Source of the DNA: Symbiodinium natans
Taxonomy: Eukaryota; Sar; Dinophyceae; Suessiales; Symbiodiniaceae
Length of the DNA stretch: 64,000 nt
Assembly: GCA_905221605.1 (NCBI GenBank)
Contig: CAJNDS010001169.1
Coordinates: 558,001-622,000 of the forward strand
Reading direction: 5' to 3'
Positions 33,901 to 45,498 of this stretch are shown one piece after another (positions within the stretch are counted from its first letter, which is position 1; each line of letters opens with the position of its first letter). A program made the position numbers and the translations under genes. The notes under the pieces are model-generated. The model made no database searches. It worked only from the letters and a program-made list of their open reading frames with translations, and had not been told where the DNA came from.

Positions 33901-35691
33901 CCCTGAACCCTGAACCCTAAACCCTAAACCGTAAACCCTAAACCCTAAACCCTTGAACCCTAAGCCCTAAGCCCTAAACCAGAAACCCTAAACCTTAATC
34001 CCTAAACCCTAAACACTAAACCCTAAACCCTAAACCCTAAACCCTAAACCCTAAACTTCAACCCTCAATGAAGCTGTGAGCCGAGGCTCGGCTTCGAAGT
34101 GATGGACGCCCGGGCACGGAAGCTAAAGCTGCTGGGTAGCCAATTCCCCGATTCAGGTTTAGGGTTTAGGGTTTGTCGTTTAGGGTTTAGGGTTTAGGGT
34201 ACGCACTATCCGCCGCACTTCAATTTACAACCAAACTACTTCGGTTTTAGGGTTTAGGGCTAGGGCTTACGGTTTAGGGTTTAGGGTTGAGGGTTTAGGG
34301 TTTAGGGTTTAGGGTTTAGGGTTAGGGTTTAGGGTTTAGGGTTTAGGGTTTAGGGTTTAGGGTTTAGGGTTTAGGGTTTAGGGTTTAGGGTTTAGGGTTT
34401 AGGGTTTACAGTTTAGGGAAAAGGGTTTAGGGTTTAGGTTTAGGCCGCTCAAAACCCTAAAGTCTTAATCCCTAGCTGGAACAGAAGGGCAGTGAGACTC
34501 TAACCCCCTAAGCCCCAAACACATGTCAGGTTTTGATGCAATGGTCTTCGAACATAGCTTTCGCAAGCTATGATTTGTACTTGTTGGGTTCAATGAAACT
34601 CCCCCCAAAACCCTAAGAACTGTAAAATCCTAAACGCCGTCTAGGGTTTAATTAGTTGCTTAGGGCCTACGTGCCAAAAACCCTAAACCCCAAAACACCA
34701 CAAGGGCGTTTGGGTGTAGGCTTCAGTACGGCGTCTCACGGCCTACTATGTAGCAGGTGGGATCCTCGGACGGGGAACGTGAAGGATCCTCTTTCTGTAC
34801 CGCCGCAACGCGGCTGCACTGGCTGGCGTTCCCAAAACCCCAAACCCTAAGCCCTAAATCCGAAACCCGAAACCCGAAACCCCAACCCCTACCCTAAACC
34901 TGAAACCCTAAACCCTAAACCCTATACCCTAAACCCTAAACCCTATACCCTAAACCCTAAACTCTAAACCCTAAACCCTAAACCCTAAACCCTAAACCCT
35001 AAACTCGAGGGTTTAGAAGTTGAGGTTTGTGGCTGGAATGAGGTTCTCGAGTTTCGCCACAGGTTGTGGGGCTCTTGATGGCTTCGGGTTACTCACAGGT
35101 CTCACGGCGGAAAGCCTCAGAACCCCGAAGCCTCTGGAAGCTGCACGTTGTAAGTATAGGGGTACCAAGAACCCTGCGTATAACCTATACCCAAGCCCTA
35201 AACCTGAACCCTAAGCCCCAAACCCCCAAACTCTAAACCCTAAACCCTACCGCCCATGAACCTTCAAGCCCTTAGCACATCAGGGCTGTAGGGCGACAGT
35301 TTGGTTGAACAGGGTGCGTTGTAGGCTTTTTTATATGGGGTTTAGGGTTTGGGTGGTTTCCGGCTTGGGCATGAGACTTTACAACTCAGGTTTGGGTGCT
35401 ACCATCGGTTCTCATTGCCCTGCCCTAACGCTCGCCGCATGTAAGCCCCAAAACCTGGACTCTGAGCCCGCCCACAAAATGACTTTCCACGTACCATCAA
35501 CCCAAACCCTGAGCTCTAAGCCCCATTCTGGCCAGGCCGCCCACTGTGTCCGGCCCGGTTGCGAGCATCGTGGGTGCTTTTGCCGAATGGGGGTTGATCA
35601 ATACCGGGCCCCGAAAAAGATCCCCGAAAAAGATGGGTGCGTGTTCCAAGAGGAATCCGAGACAGTGATTCCAATTAAGGAACCCAAGTGA
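30927..35691 (+). CDS. Multi-exon gene of unknown function with Cys-rich terminal exon
   Basis: Candidate exons: 30927 to about 30995 (AEASWAGFISLPQRRLQF), 31466-31529, 31816-31869 (ALRGAPAAHGLVYEGAEA), 32149-32196 (AMLIFLEVWSPGTLQ), 32749-32818, 33110-33157, 33288-33322, 34074-34135, about 35130-35150, and terminal 35536-35691. Exon 31466 gives GIQRADASLFLKFDAET between CCCTAAA and GTTTAGT. Three exons join in phase: HTTSMLF, then AQGLLAAWHADDPESL, then ELQRIVDVLLSK. Other junctions do not fit, so exons are missing or two genes are mixed. No family recognised. Confidence 0.42.
31466..31529 (+). CDS. Exon flanked by CCCTAAA and GTTTAG
   Basis: C-type repeat runs to AACCCTCAAG (acceptor). Twenty-one codons read PVASGIQRADASLFLKFDAE plus Thr, then donor ACAG|GTTTAG. 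The text is protein-like in one frame. Distances from exon to repeat are under 10 nt on both sides. Confidence 0.5.
32445..32840 (+). other. 131-codon open frame overlapping an exon
   Basis: An uninterrupted + frame runs from 32445 to 32840, but the short exon 32749-32818, which has splice signals on both sides (CACCAG acceptor, TTTG|GTGGG donor), uses another frame with more protein-like text (VDYYVAQRAWPKHQKYHTTS). I favour the exon and treat the long frame as chance, but cannot exclude a coding use of 32445-32740. Confidence 0.25.
33360..33640. repeat. Short tandem-like block with GCCCGCTAT/ATAGCGGGC-related words
   Basis: TTGGTAAAGTTTTC plus GTGGGCATT or GTAGGCATT occurs twice (about 33544 and 33593), and GCGGGC/CGGGCATTGCCC words repeat between. 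Similar GCCCGCTA words occur in the 12564-12627 hairpin block. The short minus-strand frame over this block owes its repeated peptide words to the repeat. Confidence 0.4.
33900..34058 (+). repeat. CCCTAAA array
   Basis: C-type array directly upstream of exon 34074-34135; degenerate C-type repeat extends further upstream. Confidence 0.93.
34074..34135 (+). CDS. Exon framed by long telomere-like arrays
   Basis: CCCTAAA array ends near 34058, acceptor ATGAAG, frame reads CEPRLGFEVMDARARKLKLL, donor GTAGCC, and the TTTAGGG array begins at 34157. It is the clearest single case of the polarity switch: C-type up to 15 nt before the exon and G-type from 21 nt after it. Confidence 0.5.
34157..34440 (+). 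repeat. TTTAGGG array (G-type)
   Basis: G-type array after exon 34074-34135, interrupted by 42 bp of unique sequence at 34201-34242. Confidence 0.93.
34850..35012 (+). repeat. CCCTAAA array ending in a fold-back
   Basis: C-type array whose last unit meets a G-type unit directly (CTAAACTCGAGGGTTTAG). Confidence 0.85.
35536..35691 (+). CDS. Terminal exon with Cys-rich motif
   Basis: Acceptor TCTGGCCAG follows C-type repeats (35445-35525). Fifty-one codons then TGA at 35689-35691. The N-terminal part is AAHCVRPGCEHRGCFC, with four Cys spaced 4, 4 and 1, plus one later Cys, perhaps a small metal-binding knuckle. The remainder is charged (KKIPEKDG, ESETVIPIKEPK). No family recognised; it is a likely C-terminus of the preceding gene. 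Confidence 0.5.
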   Translation, partial: AAHCVRPGCEHRGCFCRMGVDQYRAPKKIPEKDGCVFQEESETVIPIKEPK

Positions 35692-35878
35692 ATGTCTGCT
35701 GGATTTTGATGCCCATCGCATGTGCAAACCAGCCCTGTTTGGTTTAAGAATTCAGGGTGATGGGCTTCGCACATGCGTTCCGGGGACAGAGGCTGAATCC
35801 TCAGCGCTTGGAGGTTTCAAACTCCGAGCCCTGAACCCCGGACAACTGTGTGCTTGGGTTGGATGTGGGGTGCGTCAG

Positions 35879-38800
35879 GCTCGCTCACGGAGCACGCAGA
35901 TGAAGCCTCGATGGATGTCGCTGACAGAACGGCGAAGGCGCCTGCCATCCGTGGGGTTCAGGGTACTTGTTTAGGGTGTACAGGTAGGTCTGAAATTAAT
36001 TGCGCGGCATCGTTCTTCTGCTCACGCCTGCGCTTTGGAATACCCGATCCTTCGTCACCTGGCGCAACGCCGCATCCTGCCACCAGAAGCATGTAAGGAC
36101 GAAGAGGATGACAGCGACGAGGACGTGGAGGAAACGGAGGTCCCCAGCCAGCAATGGGGATTTATTCACATCACAGGATCTTGTTGGCTTTGTTGACGTG
36201 CGACCCGACTGTGATTGGGTTCGATCTAAATTGTGGGCACTTGGTGATACAAAGCTAGAAGGAATATAGCCGAAGAGAGACCTCAAAAGGCTCCAGAAGT
36301 TGGATCATCTCGAAAGAGGGCCCTGAATTGTGGGTCCGGATGTGCGTCTTGTTTTGCCCCTATTCATGCCGTTAAGGGTTCACATACTCATACTCTCCTA
36401 GAGCTCGCTTTGCAAACTCGGCTTTGAGCCTTCTTCCCTTAACCCGCAAAGGGCTGTTAAAGGTGACCCGAACACCAACCACATCAAGGGGAGTGGAGAA
36501 GTGGATCCCGAAAACAGCCCCTATGTCATCCAAACTTGTTTTTGCCCCTAACAGTTGCATCTATGCTCACTCCTCCATGGCAGAGCACCAGTACATCCGC
36601 GCCCCACATACACCCTAAATCCCGAAACCCTAAACCCTAAACCCTAAACCCTAAACCCCAAACCCTAAACCCTAAATCCTAATCCCTGAACCCTAAGAAC
36701 CTCTAGCCATTTGATGGCCCAGGCCATAGCGACCGAAGACCCGGCAGCCCTGGCCATGGAGGAGATGAAGCATAAGGCCGTTGGGGTTTAGGGTTTACGG
36801 TTTAGGGTTTAGGATTTAGGTTTAGGGTTTAGGGTTTAGGGTTTAGGGTTTAGGGTTTAGGGTTTAGGGTTTAGGGTTTAGGGTTTAGGGTTTAGGGTTT
36901 ACGGAGGATATTCAGGGTGCTTGGACGCCCTACTCCTTGCTTCCCTTGTTCCCTTTCGGAGCCCTTTCGGGTTCAGGGCACCCTTTACTGCCTAGTTTCC
37001 GGGGAATCACGTTGCTGGACCCTCCTTCCCAGTCGCCTTGGTCGTGGGACCCGTGAAGGGGGGAATGCAGGTGACAACCCTCGAAAACGAATCCTGAACC
37101 TGAACCGCAGAGCCAATCTTTGAATCTTTGATACCTAAAAATCCCCCCAACACCTTGAAACCTTAGGTCTTTAGCCCAAAACCTTCCGAAAGAAAGCTTG
37201 GGTGCTTAGGCTCTATTGGGTCTTGGGGTTTGTAGGAAGCCTACCCCCTTCACCCCTCGGCCCTCTTTGCACGAAACTGTAGTTGCTCAGGTGCCCCTGT
37301 CCATGTTGGATGCCGAGGCGGACACTGAGGCCGCATGCTCAGGGGCTTAGGGGTTTGGGCAAAGGCATCGAGGTTTGGTTTCCATGGTTCAGGATTATGA
37401 GTCCGATCACAAGGCAGCCGACTTAGCAACCTGTGACGCAGAAAGCCATAAGGCCCATTCTTGGAAGTCCGGTGTCATGGGTGTAGGGTCAGGAGTTGTC
37501 GTGGCTTGCCACCGAAACCTTCTCAGACCCCTAAAACCCCCAAAACTCCTAAACCGTCCCATCCCTAAGCTGCAAAAAGACATAAACCCTTGGACTCAGA
37601 CTCTGTGGATAGCTGAATGGTCCTGGTGTAGTCGGGTTCCATAGTGTGGGCGCTTGGGTCTAGCTAGAAGTATCCGCTGCAACCAATTTCCCTGTCGTAT
37701 AACCCAGCCGACTAGCTATGCGCTTCCAAGTTGGCCTTACTGGGCCAAGGCCCTTTAAGGGCTTCGGGCCTTCTGGGTCTTAGGGCCTTCATAGGGCCAA
37801 AGAGAAGCTTAGGGTTTCGGATTTTGGTGAAGGGTTCTCGGTTTGGCTCAGAGGCCCTGGCACGCTAAGCTGCCTGAAGGATGACTCCGAGGATGTCAGC
37901 ACGGATGACTCGGATGAGGAGCGCGCTCTACTCCACCAGTTTTACAGAAGCCCAAGACGCCCACAGCTCCAACCCCAATGTAAGCTTTCCTGAGCCATGC
38001 ACCCTGAACCCTAAGCCCTAGTTCGGCCTCAAACCTGAGCGTCTGAACCCTACACCCCAAGCTCGACACGAACCTTTCGAGGCTTTATGGAATTCAGGGG
38101 CAGGGGCGGTCGCTTCGAAAATCTCTGAAGAGCAGCTTCTTGGGTATACGGTTTGGAATCTTCGGGGGGAGACAGGACAAGTCAACTTAAGGACTTTAAG
38201 TGTTTTTGAGTTTTTTTTTGTGTTTTAGTCGCTTTTGTTTTGACTACAGTATTTTCGAGAATTGAAAGGAAGGATGTGCAAAGGCCAAGCCGTGCAAAAC
38301 ACAGTTTAGCTGATTTTGCCTCGAGCACACGAAAGCTCAGTTGGGTACTCTAGCTCCATCGCTCTTTGCTCGTCAGCGAGATACTCTTAATGAGTTCACG
38401 CGCCGTTCCCTGTAATTCTCTTCACTCAAGGCAAGCGAAATCCATGCAATCACTGCTCCCGAAGCTAAACCCTCACCCCCTCAACCCCCGCAACCCCCTC
38501 AAACCCTCTCAACCCCCTTAACCCCCTAAACCCCCTCAACCCCCTCAGCCCCTCAACCCCCTACCCTACACCCCTCTTCTTAGCAGAACCTGAGGATCCG
38601 GGCCCAAGGCGGCCGCTGGTGCTGGCGCCGGGCCACACGGCTCGGCTCACAGCTCTTCGGAAGGCGCCATCGGGGAGGGGGGGGGTTGAGGGTGGAGGGG
38701 GTGGGGTTTGGGGTTTGGGTTTAGGGTTTAGGGTTTAGGATTTAGGGTATGTTTAAGGGCATTCGAGATGATCTTTCCGGAAGTGATCTTACTTGGGTTC

Positions 38801-39371
38801 AAGCTTTTTGGTGTCGGTTGGAAACGGGGTACGGGTGCACTAAGCCCAAGACCTTCAGCCTTCGAATCCTGCGGCTGCGGCTTGAGCACGGAGCTAGGGG
38901 GTGAATCAGAGCTTCGGTTTAGGGTTTAGGGTTTAGGGTTTAGGGTTTAGGGTTTAGGGTTTAGGGTTTAGGGGTTCAGGAACCCTAAGCCCTAAACCAC
39001 TGGCCTCTTGAGCCTTTGGGAATATCTCTTTCCAAGGCGTCGGAGATTACGAATTTCAGATTCCGAGGTGGTTCTCGGGGACCCTGTACCCCAAACCTGG
39101 CCCAAACCCGAGACTCTCCAGTTTCTCTTCTGAGTCCCCCATCTCCGCAGAAGCAGTGGAGGTCACTTCACCCACGTTTTTGCCGAATTGCCGTTGTCCA
39201 CCTCGGTTGACTCGAACCCAAGCTGTGGTAGAGCCCAAAGTCCTCAACCCCAAAGCACCCGAAACCCTAAACCCCGACAACCCTCAGGACCCCAAAAAAA
39301 ACCCTAAGACACCCCAAAGCGTGACTGGCTCGCTAGTTCCCAGGCAGGTGCGGAGAAGTTTAATGGATTGA
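35879..39371 (+). CDS. Multi-exon gene with acidic exons, unknown function
   Basis: Exons: 35879-35955 (SLTEHADEASMDVADRTAKA), about 36010-36140 (ILPPEACKDEEDDSDEDVEE), 36723-36779 (AIATEDPAALAMEEMKHKA), 37291-37344 (VPLSMLDAEADTEAACSG), 37880-37979 (DDSEDVSTDDSDEERALLHQ), 38584-38684 (EPEDPGPRRPLVLAPGHTAR), 38859-38900, 39037-39067, 39151-39205, 39348-39371. The 36723/37291/37880/38584 joins are all in phase, and 37979 has a near-consensus GTAAGC donor. The last four read FESCGCGLSTELG, VGDYEFQIP, SSGGHFTHVFAELPLSTS and VRRSLMD then TGA, also in phase, but the G-run at the 38684 donor hides the link. The alternating acidic clusters suggest a disordered or chaperone-like protein; no family recognised. 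Confidence 0.48.
36372..36560 (-). other. Coding-like minus-strand segment
   Basis: A 62-codon minus frame with protein-like composition (GAVFGIHFSTPLDVVGVRVT, then a basic stretch ending EYEYVNP). No telomere-like repeats lie next to it and no splice context was resolved. It would be the only minus-strand coding in a plus-strand region, so it may be chance or an old insert. Confidence 0.2.
36723..36779 (+). CDS. Exon between CCCTAAA and TTTAGGG arrays
   Basis: CCCTAAA array (36610-36690), acceptor GCCCAG, 19 codons reading AIATEDPAALAMEEMKHKA, GT donor at 36780, then a TTTAGGG array (36785-36903). It joins in phase 0 to exon 37291-37344. Confidence 0.5.
36785..36903 (+). repeat. TTTAGGG array
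   Basis: About 17 G-type units just after exon 36723-36779. Confidence 0.93.
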
Positions 39372-39639
39372 TGCCTGCCAGCAACTGCCTGGGTTTTAGG
39401 GGTCTTGGACCGGGTCTTGTGAGGGTTCTCGGGCTTTCTTTAGAGGGCATTGGGGGGTTGGGGCAAAGCAGGATTTGGGGTTTTGGGGGGCTTTTGGGTG
39501 GTCGAGGGCTGTTGGGGGTCTGGGAGAGATAAGATCGTGACATCAAGCCGCGAATGCTCTGAAGCCCTCTGCAGGTTTTAGGGGTCCCGGGCCATGTTTC
39601 GGGTCTGGAGCCTGAAAGTACTCCGAACTGACACTGACA

Positions 39640-40943
<1,304 letters not shown>

Positions 40944-40950
<7 letters not shown>

Positions 40951-41310
40951 AGAAGCACATCCCTCCCGCCGCAGCTCAACGACAGATTGACGGGCCATGT
41001 ATTGGCTTGAAGGCTTAGGGTGTATACACCCTTTTTTCAGAAAACATATTTTTGAGTTTAGTTGACCCTCATCATGGACCAAGTGACATTTGCTAAATGG
41101 GTTCCAAGTACAGCTAAGTTTACGCTTTCGGCCTTTAAGGTGTTTAGCCCAAAACCCCTCACCCTTACTAAGAGCCCGAAACACTGAACCTGACACCCTG
41201 AATGCTTTGGGGTGTGTTTGCCCTTAAGCCTGGACACCTAAACCCCTCAACCCCAAAGCCACAAATCCCAAACCCTGAAACCCTAAGCCCTGAACCTCCC
41301 AAACCCCAAG
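40944..41310. other. Spacer with one weak exon candidate
   Basis: At 40975, after a strong acceptor (CCCGCCGCAG), a short open stretch reads LNDRLTGH or, in another frame, QRQIDGPCIGLK to 41012. The frame is undecided. C-type repeats then run from 41145 to 41308 before exon 41311. Confidence 0.3.
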
Positions 41311-43276
41311 GACCGTCACGCTGCTCCATTCCGAAGGCTGGGGGGTGAAGGTCTAGGCCGAGCTTAAATAGGGCTTAAGGGAGTGGGGTTTAAGGCGGAA
41401 AGTGTTAAGCGCTTCAGGGCTTTTAAGGCTTAGGAGTTCCCTGGGGGAGCAAAACAATCCAGATAGCTGCTCTCGGCGCGGCTAGCCTTCCGTCCCCAGC
41501 TGCCTGCTTCGTTTTCGCCTGGTTGTACAGTACTTTCTCTTGAGGATCCACGCATGTTTGATCAAGCTCAGGTCCCAAAAAGCCATGCCAAGGTCGTAGA
41601 AGTAGAAGACAAGAAAAGCTTTGGAGAATGCCTCGCAACCCGGAAGCCCGGAAACCCGAAACCCTAAACCCTAAACCCTAAACCCCGGTTTGGCATAACT
41701 GCACGCAACGAACGACATGGACGAACGGTCGATTCTCAACCCGTCCTTTTGTGGAGTTGTTTGTCAGTCTGAAGTTATTCTACAGTAGGTCCCGCTGTAG
41801 GCATCATGACCTATATCTTTCCTAATGAAAGGAGAATCAGGTCCCCCCTATTGGGGACCCCACATTGTAAATCAAGTCCTATTAGGGCCCCCAATTGTAG
41901 TTCAAGGGTTATCGAAGTACCTTAGTAGATGCAGCCCGTGCCCTAAACCGAAGCAAGCACGCAAACTTTGTTTCAGCGAGGTTCTTTTTTAAATTAAGAT
42001 TTCTGTGATTAGGGGCATTTTGCAGTGTTAAGTTTTTAAGGTGTGTTTCGGGGTTTATAAGGTTTGTGTGATTTTTGTAGGGTTTTTGAAGGACACGGGG
42101 GGGGGGGGGGTCAACAAAATTGAAGACCAGGTCCTGCTTGGGAAGAACCCGCCCTGCAGGTCCGAAATGGGTAGTCCAGCTACCAGGAGGACAGAAGGCT
42201 CGATACCCCCCATACTGCCAGGGTTTCGCGGCTTCGGGTTGATGGGTGTGGGTTTAACTGAAATACCCAAAGGGAGCCACATTTTCTGGATAGCCCCTGT
42301 TTTGGGGTCATCGGCTACGATATGGGGTAGTTTGGGGCCCGTTGGGGGTTATATATTGGGATGTTCCCCTTATACTAACAGTCCTTAATGGGGATTATAG
42401 TACCTGCTATTACATCCCAAGTTATATTTAGGTCTCAGCTGGGGTGTAGGAAATTAGGAGAGCAGGCACGGGCTTCCCTTGTTGCCTACTGGTAGATTGG
42501 GCCCAGAAGCCAAAAGGACAGACCTTAAACATCCTTTACATCCTAAACTTGGGATGTTTTTCCTTTTTTCGAACAGTCCTTAATACTTGTAGGGATTATT
42601 GTGGACCCCTATTATAATCCTTATTGCGGACTATTATTATAGGGGGGAAGCATCCCAATCCTAAACCTTCTTGTGTAAGAATACCGTCGCCTCCAACTCC
42701 AGACCCAACTACTAAAGCACCTCCCCAATATCCCTAAACCCCGCGGGTGAACCCTAAGCCCGAAACCCTGTACCAGCATGGTGGCATTTCTTGTAGTTTG
42801 CGTCGTGGTGACGCTGTCCAAGCTTCAGGGGACTTAACGTGCCAAAGCTGCCTGCGCTTCTGTCGCTTGGCGAGAGTGCGATTTAGGGCTTAGGCAGGCG
42901 AGAGTTTTTGAGCCCTAAACCCTAATTCCCCCCCCCCCCCCCCCGCTCCCCGGAAGGCTTCCATTCCACCGGTGAATTTGCAGCTGCAGCCCGGCCGCAA
43001 AAGTTTCCCGGGATACCCAGAGGGGTCCGAAGCCTTGAATGGGTTCTTACACATGATTTTGGGTGGGGGTCTAAGGTTGAGGGTTTAGGGAGGTATGGGG
43101 GGTTGTTTGGTCGAATGCGCCCACGTGTTTAAACCGGTCGCTCTGCGCCCAGCTTGCTGCCTAGGAAGGTGAAGATTGTTGGGCTTCGCTCTGGACAGGG
43201 GAAGCTCTACAACGGCACAGTGGCAACGAAACTAGACTGCAATTCGCTGCTTCTTCATGCCCTGTTTGTGCGATGA
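41311..43276 (+). CDS. Small multi-exon gene ending in an SH3/KOW-like module
   Basis: Exons: 41311-41344 (TVTLLHSEGWG), 42131-42159 (VLLGKNPPC), about 42774-42822 (MVAFLVVCVVVTLSK, a membrane-like helix), 42957-43042 (ASIPPVNLQLQPGRKSFPGY) and terminal 43165-43276 (KVKIVGLRSGQGKLYNGTVA, stop TGA 43274-43276). 41344/42131, 42159/42774 and 43042/43165 join in phase. The terminal exon resembles the beta module of the RING protein (residues 336-388): hydrophobic strand, G-L, L-x-N-G. C-type repeats precede and G-type repeats follow the inner exons. Two MITE-like elements sit in the 42160-42773 intron. Confidence 0.45.
42356..42420. mobile_element. MITE-like element family 1, copy A
   Basis: 65 bp with perfect 9-bp terminal inverted repeats TTGGGATGT / ACATCCCAA. 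Inside are TTATACTAACAGTCCTTAAT and GGGGATTATAGT. It aligns in reverse orientation with 53414-53484 and 63550-63614. Confidence 0.65.
42549..42658. mobile_element. MITE-like element family 1, copy B
   Basis: 110 bp, ends TTGGGATGT and GCATCCCAA (8 of 9 paired). It carries the same CAGTCCTTAATAC / GGGATTAT words as copy A plus an extra AT-rich inner segment. It lies 128 bp from copy A in the same intron. Confidence 0.6.
43165..43276 (+). CDS. Terminal exon, SH3/KOW-like module
   Basis: Acceptor TGCCTAG; one leading G completes a Gly codon with the GG left by exon 42957-43042. Thirty-six codons then TGA. The sequence KVKIVGLRSGQGKLYNGTVA has the strand, G-L and L-x-N-G-x-x-G/A layout also seen in the RING protein at 28556-30346, and may be a recurrent domain in this genome. 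Confidence 0.5.
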
Positions 43277-43631
43277 ACGACATCTGCGTACCGATGCGAG
43301 TGAGGGATGCGCCTAAAAGCCCCAAAGGCCGAGAGCTCTAACTTAGCTGCTGAGTAGGTGACCTTTAACCGCGCACTACAACCCCCCCCCCCCTTGAAAC
43401 CCAAAGCTTTGCCATTCTTCCCCGAGTAATTCACTCAACCAGCAAGCTAGCATGGGCCAGCATGGGTTCTAAGCAAAGGATACTCCCGATGTTGGGATCC
43501 ACCAAACAGTTGTCCACATTTGAAGGGGATCCTACAATTTGGGGGCAATTTGGGGGGGGGGGGGGCTTTAGGGGACTGCAAAGCAGTAGAGCCGGCCCTA
43601 CAAACTCAACCCTAAAGCCCCGCATGACAAC

Positions 43632-43740
43632 CTCGTAGGGATTATGACAGGATGCTACTGGCTTTTTTTGAGGGATTCAGGGGCAATCTCGTAGGGATTA
43701 TGAGAGGATGCTACTGGCTCGTATTGAGGGATTCAGGGAT
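43632..43740. repeat. 56-bp tandem duplication
   Basis: CTCGTAGGGATTATGA...GGATGCTACTGGCT...TTGAGGGATTCAGGG occurs at 43632-43687 and again at 43688-43740 with a few changes. It lies between the gene ending at 43276 and the ATG at 43764. Confidence 0.8.
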
Positions 43741-43763
43741 CTCCGAGTTTGAGAAACGCTCGC

Positions 43764-44821
43764 ATGGCGCACAGGCTCATCGAGTGGAATCATGCAGCAA
43801 CCAAGTGGCTTGTAGAGCTCTTCACCGGCATCCAGGCACCGAGTCCCCAAACCCCAAACCCTAAACACCAAACCTTAAGCCTTAAACCCCAAACCCCAAA
43901 CCCTAAGCCCTATACCCTAAGCCCTAAACTCCAGCCCTCAGCCCTGGTTTGGGCTCAGGGCTGGAGGTGCGGCGCCTTCCCTTCTTGGAAGAGGATTGAA
44001 CGGGCAGTGCAGCGTAGGGTTCAGGGTTCAAGGCTCGGGGTGCTAGCGGACTTTGCACCCTAAGCCTTGAGAACCAAGGCAAGAATGCAGGTCAGGATTT
44101 ACCATGAACCCTAAACCCACCTTAGACCCCTCAGTACCCAACCCCTAGACCACAAAAGCAAACGAACCCTCAAATAATCCCAAACCCATGCAGAGGCAAA
44201 AACAGCAGCATTGCGCCCACCTTCAACCGTTAACGCTTCGCACTGCAGTTCGACCGCTCGAAGGTCCGCAACCTCTACCCTCGGCCACTGGTCCCTAAAT
44301 CTCCCTGAGCCCTGAACCACAAACCCCAAACCCCAAACCCATGAAACCCCCAAAGCCCTAAACCCCCAAACCTGAAGCTCTACACCCAACCGCGCCCTCC
44401 ACCCAAAATACATAAACCCTAAAGCCTAAACCCTAAACCCTAAATCCTAAACCCTAAACCCTAAACCCTAAACCCTAAACCCTAAACCCTAAACCCTAAA
44501 CCCTAAACCCTAAACCCTAAACCCTAAACCCTAAACCCTAAACCCTAAACCCTAAACCCTAAACCCTAAACCCTAAACCCTAAACCCTAAACCCTAAACC
44601 CTAAACCCTAAACCCTAAACCCTAAACCCTAAACCCTGAACCCTGAACCCTGAACCCTGAACCCTGAACCCTGAACCCTGAACCCTGAACCCTAAACCCT
44701 AAACCCTAAGCCCTAAGCCCTAAACCCCAAACCCCAAACCCCAAACCCTAAATCCTAAACCTGTGAGGCTCTCATCCCCGCGGAGAACCTGGAGCCAGTA
44801 GAAGCCATCTCTGACTCCTGA
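43764..44821 (+). CDS. Compact four-exon gene, about 75 residues
   Basis: Exons 43764-43835 (ATG start, MAHRLIEWNHAATKWLVELF), 43959-44018 (GWRCGAFPSWKRIERAVQRR), 44249-44290 (FDRSKVRNLYPRPL) and 44768-44821 (ALIPAENLEPVEAISDS, stop TGA 44819-44821). All junctions are phase 0; donors GC, GT, GT; acceptors AG. The last intron contains a 350-bp CCCTAAA array. Upstream exons may be missing, so the ATG may be internal. No family recognised. Confidence 0.45.
44413..44762 (+). repeat. CCCTAAA array with CCCTGAA and CCCCAAA sub-blocks
   Basis: A 350-bp array: perfect CCCTAAA, then eight CCCTGAA units, then CCCTAAA/CCCTAAG and CCCCAAA. Homogeneous sub-blocks point to local tandem expansion. It fills the last intron of the compact gene. 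Confidence 0.93.
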
Positions 44822-44860
44822 ACTTCCATATGACCCCTTACGCATTTAGGGGTCTTGATA

Positions 44861-44945
44861 TAGGGGTCGGAATAAATACCAATAGTATTCCCTTTACAAG
44901 TATACTAAACAACACCCAAAACCCTATCCTAATTATTCAGGCCCC
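44861..44945 (+). mobile_element. Short dispersed repeat family 2, copy b
   Basis: 85 bp, starts TAGGGGTCGGAATAAATACC, contains CCCTTTACAAGTATACTA, ends TTATTCAGGCCCC. Homologous to 7985-8070. It begins 40 bp after the stop codon of the compact gene. Confidence 0.45.
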
Positions 44946-45498
44946 TATATTAGGGCCTCTGGGGCCTTGTTAGAATTCTGAAGTTTTCGGGCTTAGGGTT
45001 GAAGGGTTTTTAGGGCGCAGGCAGGGTTTGGGGTTTAGGGTTCTGGGTTTAGGGTTCAGGGTTAGGGTCCAAATTAGCCCTAAACCCTGAAGCCCTCGCT
45101 GCTGGGGAAAAAGCGCGCGGTGTGTAGTTTGCGGGGCACATGCAATTGTTTGGGGTATTTCGTTTCATGGTTTCAGGCTTCTGATATCATATTGTGAGGG
45201 TTACACTCTATCGGGTGTGGCCAAGCGTAGGGGAGGGGGATTGAAGATTGATTGCGGCCCAAGGGTTTAGGGTTTAGGAGGCCGGAGTTTCCGACTTCTG
45301 CAGAGGGTTTACGCTCGGGTTATGCATCGGGCGCGCTCAGAGGCTGGGTGTGGATGAAGTGCGCAGACAAAAAAGCTCAAGGTTGGGGATGAAGTACTCC
45401 AAGTACTCCAAGCCCCACCCGTCGCCCTAAACCCTGAGATTTAGCTTGAAACCCTACTTGTGGTTACGGGGTTAAAGCGTTGAGGTGTCTGCCCCCAG

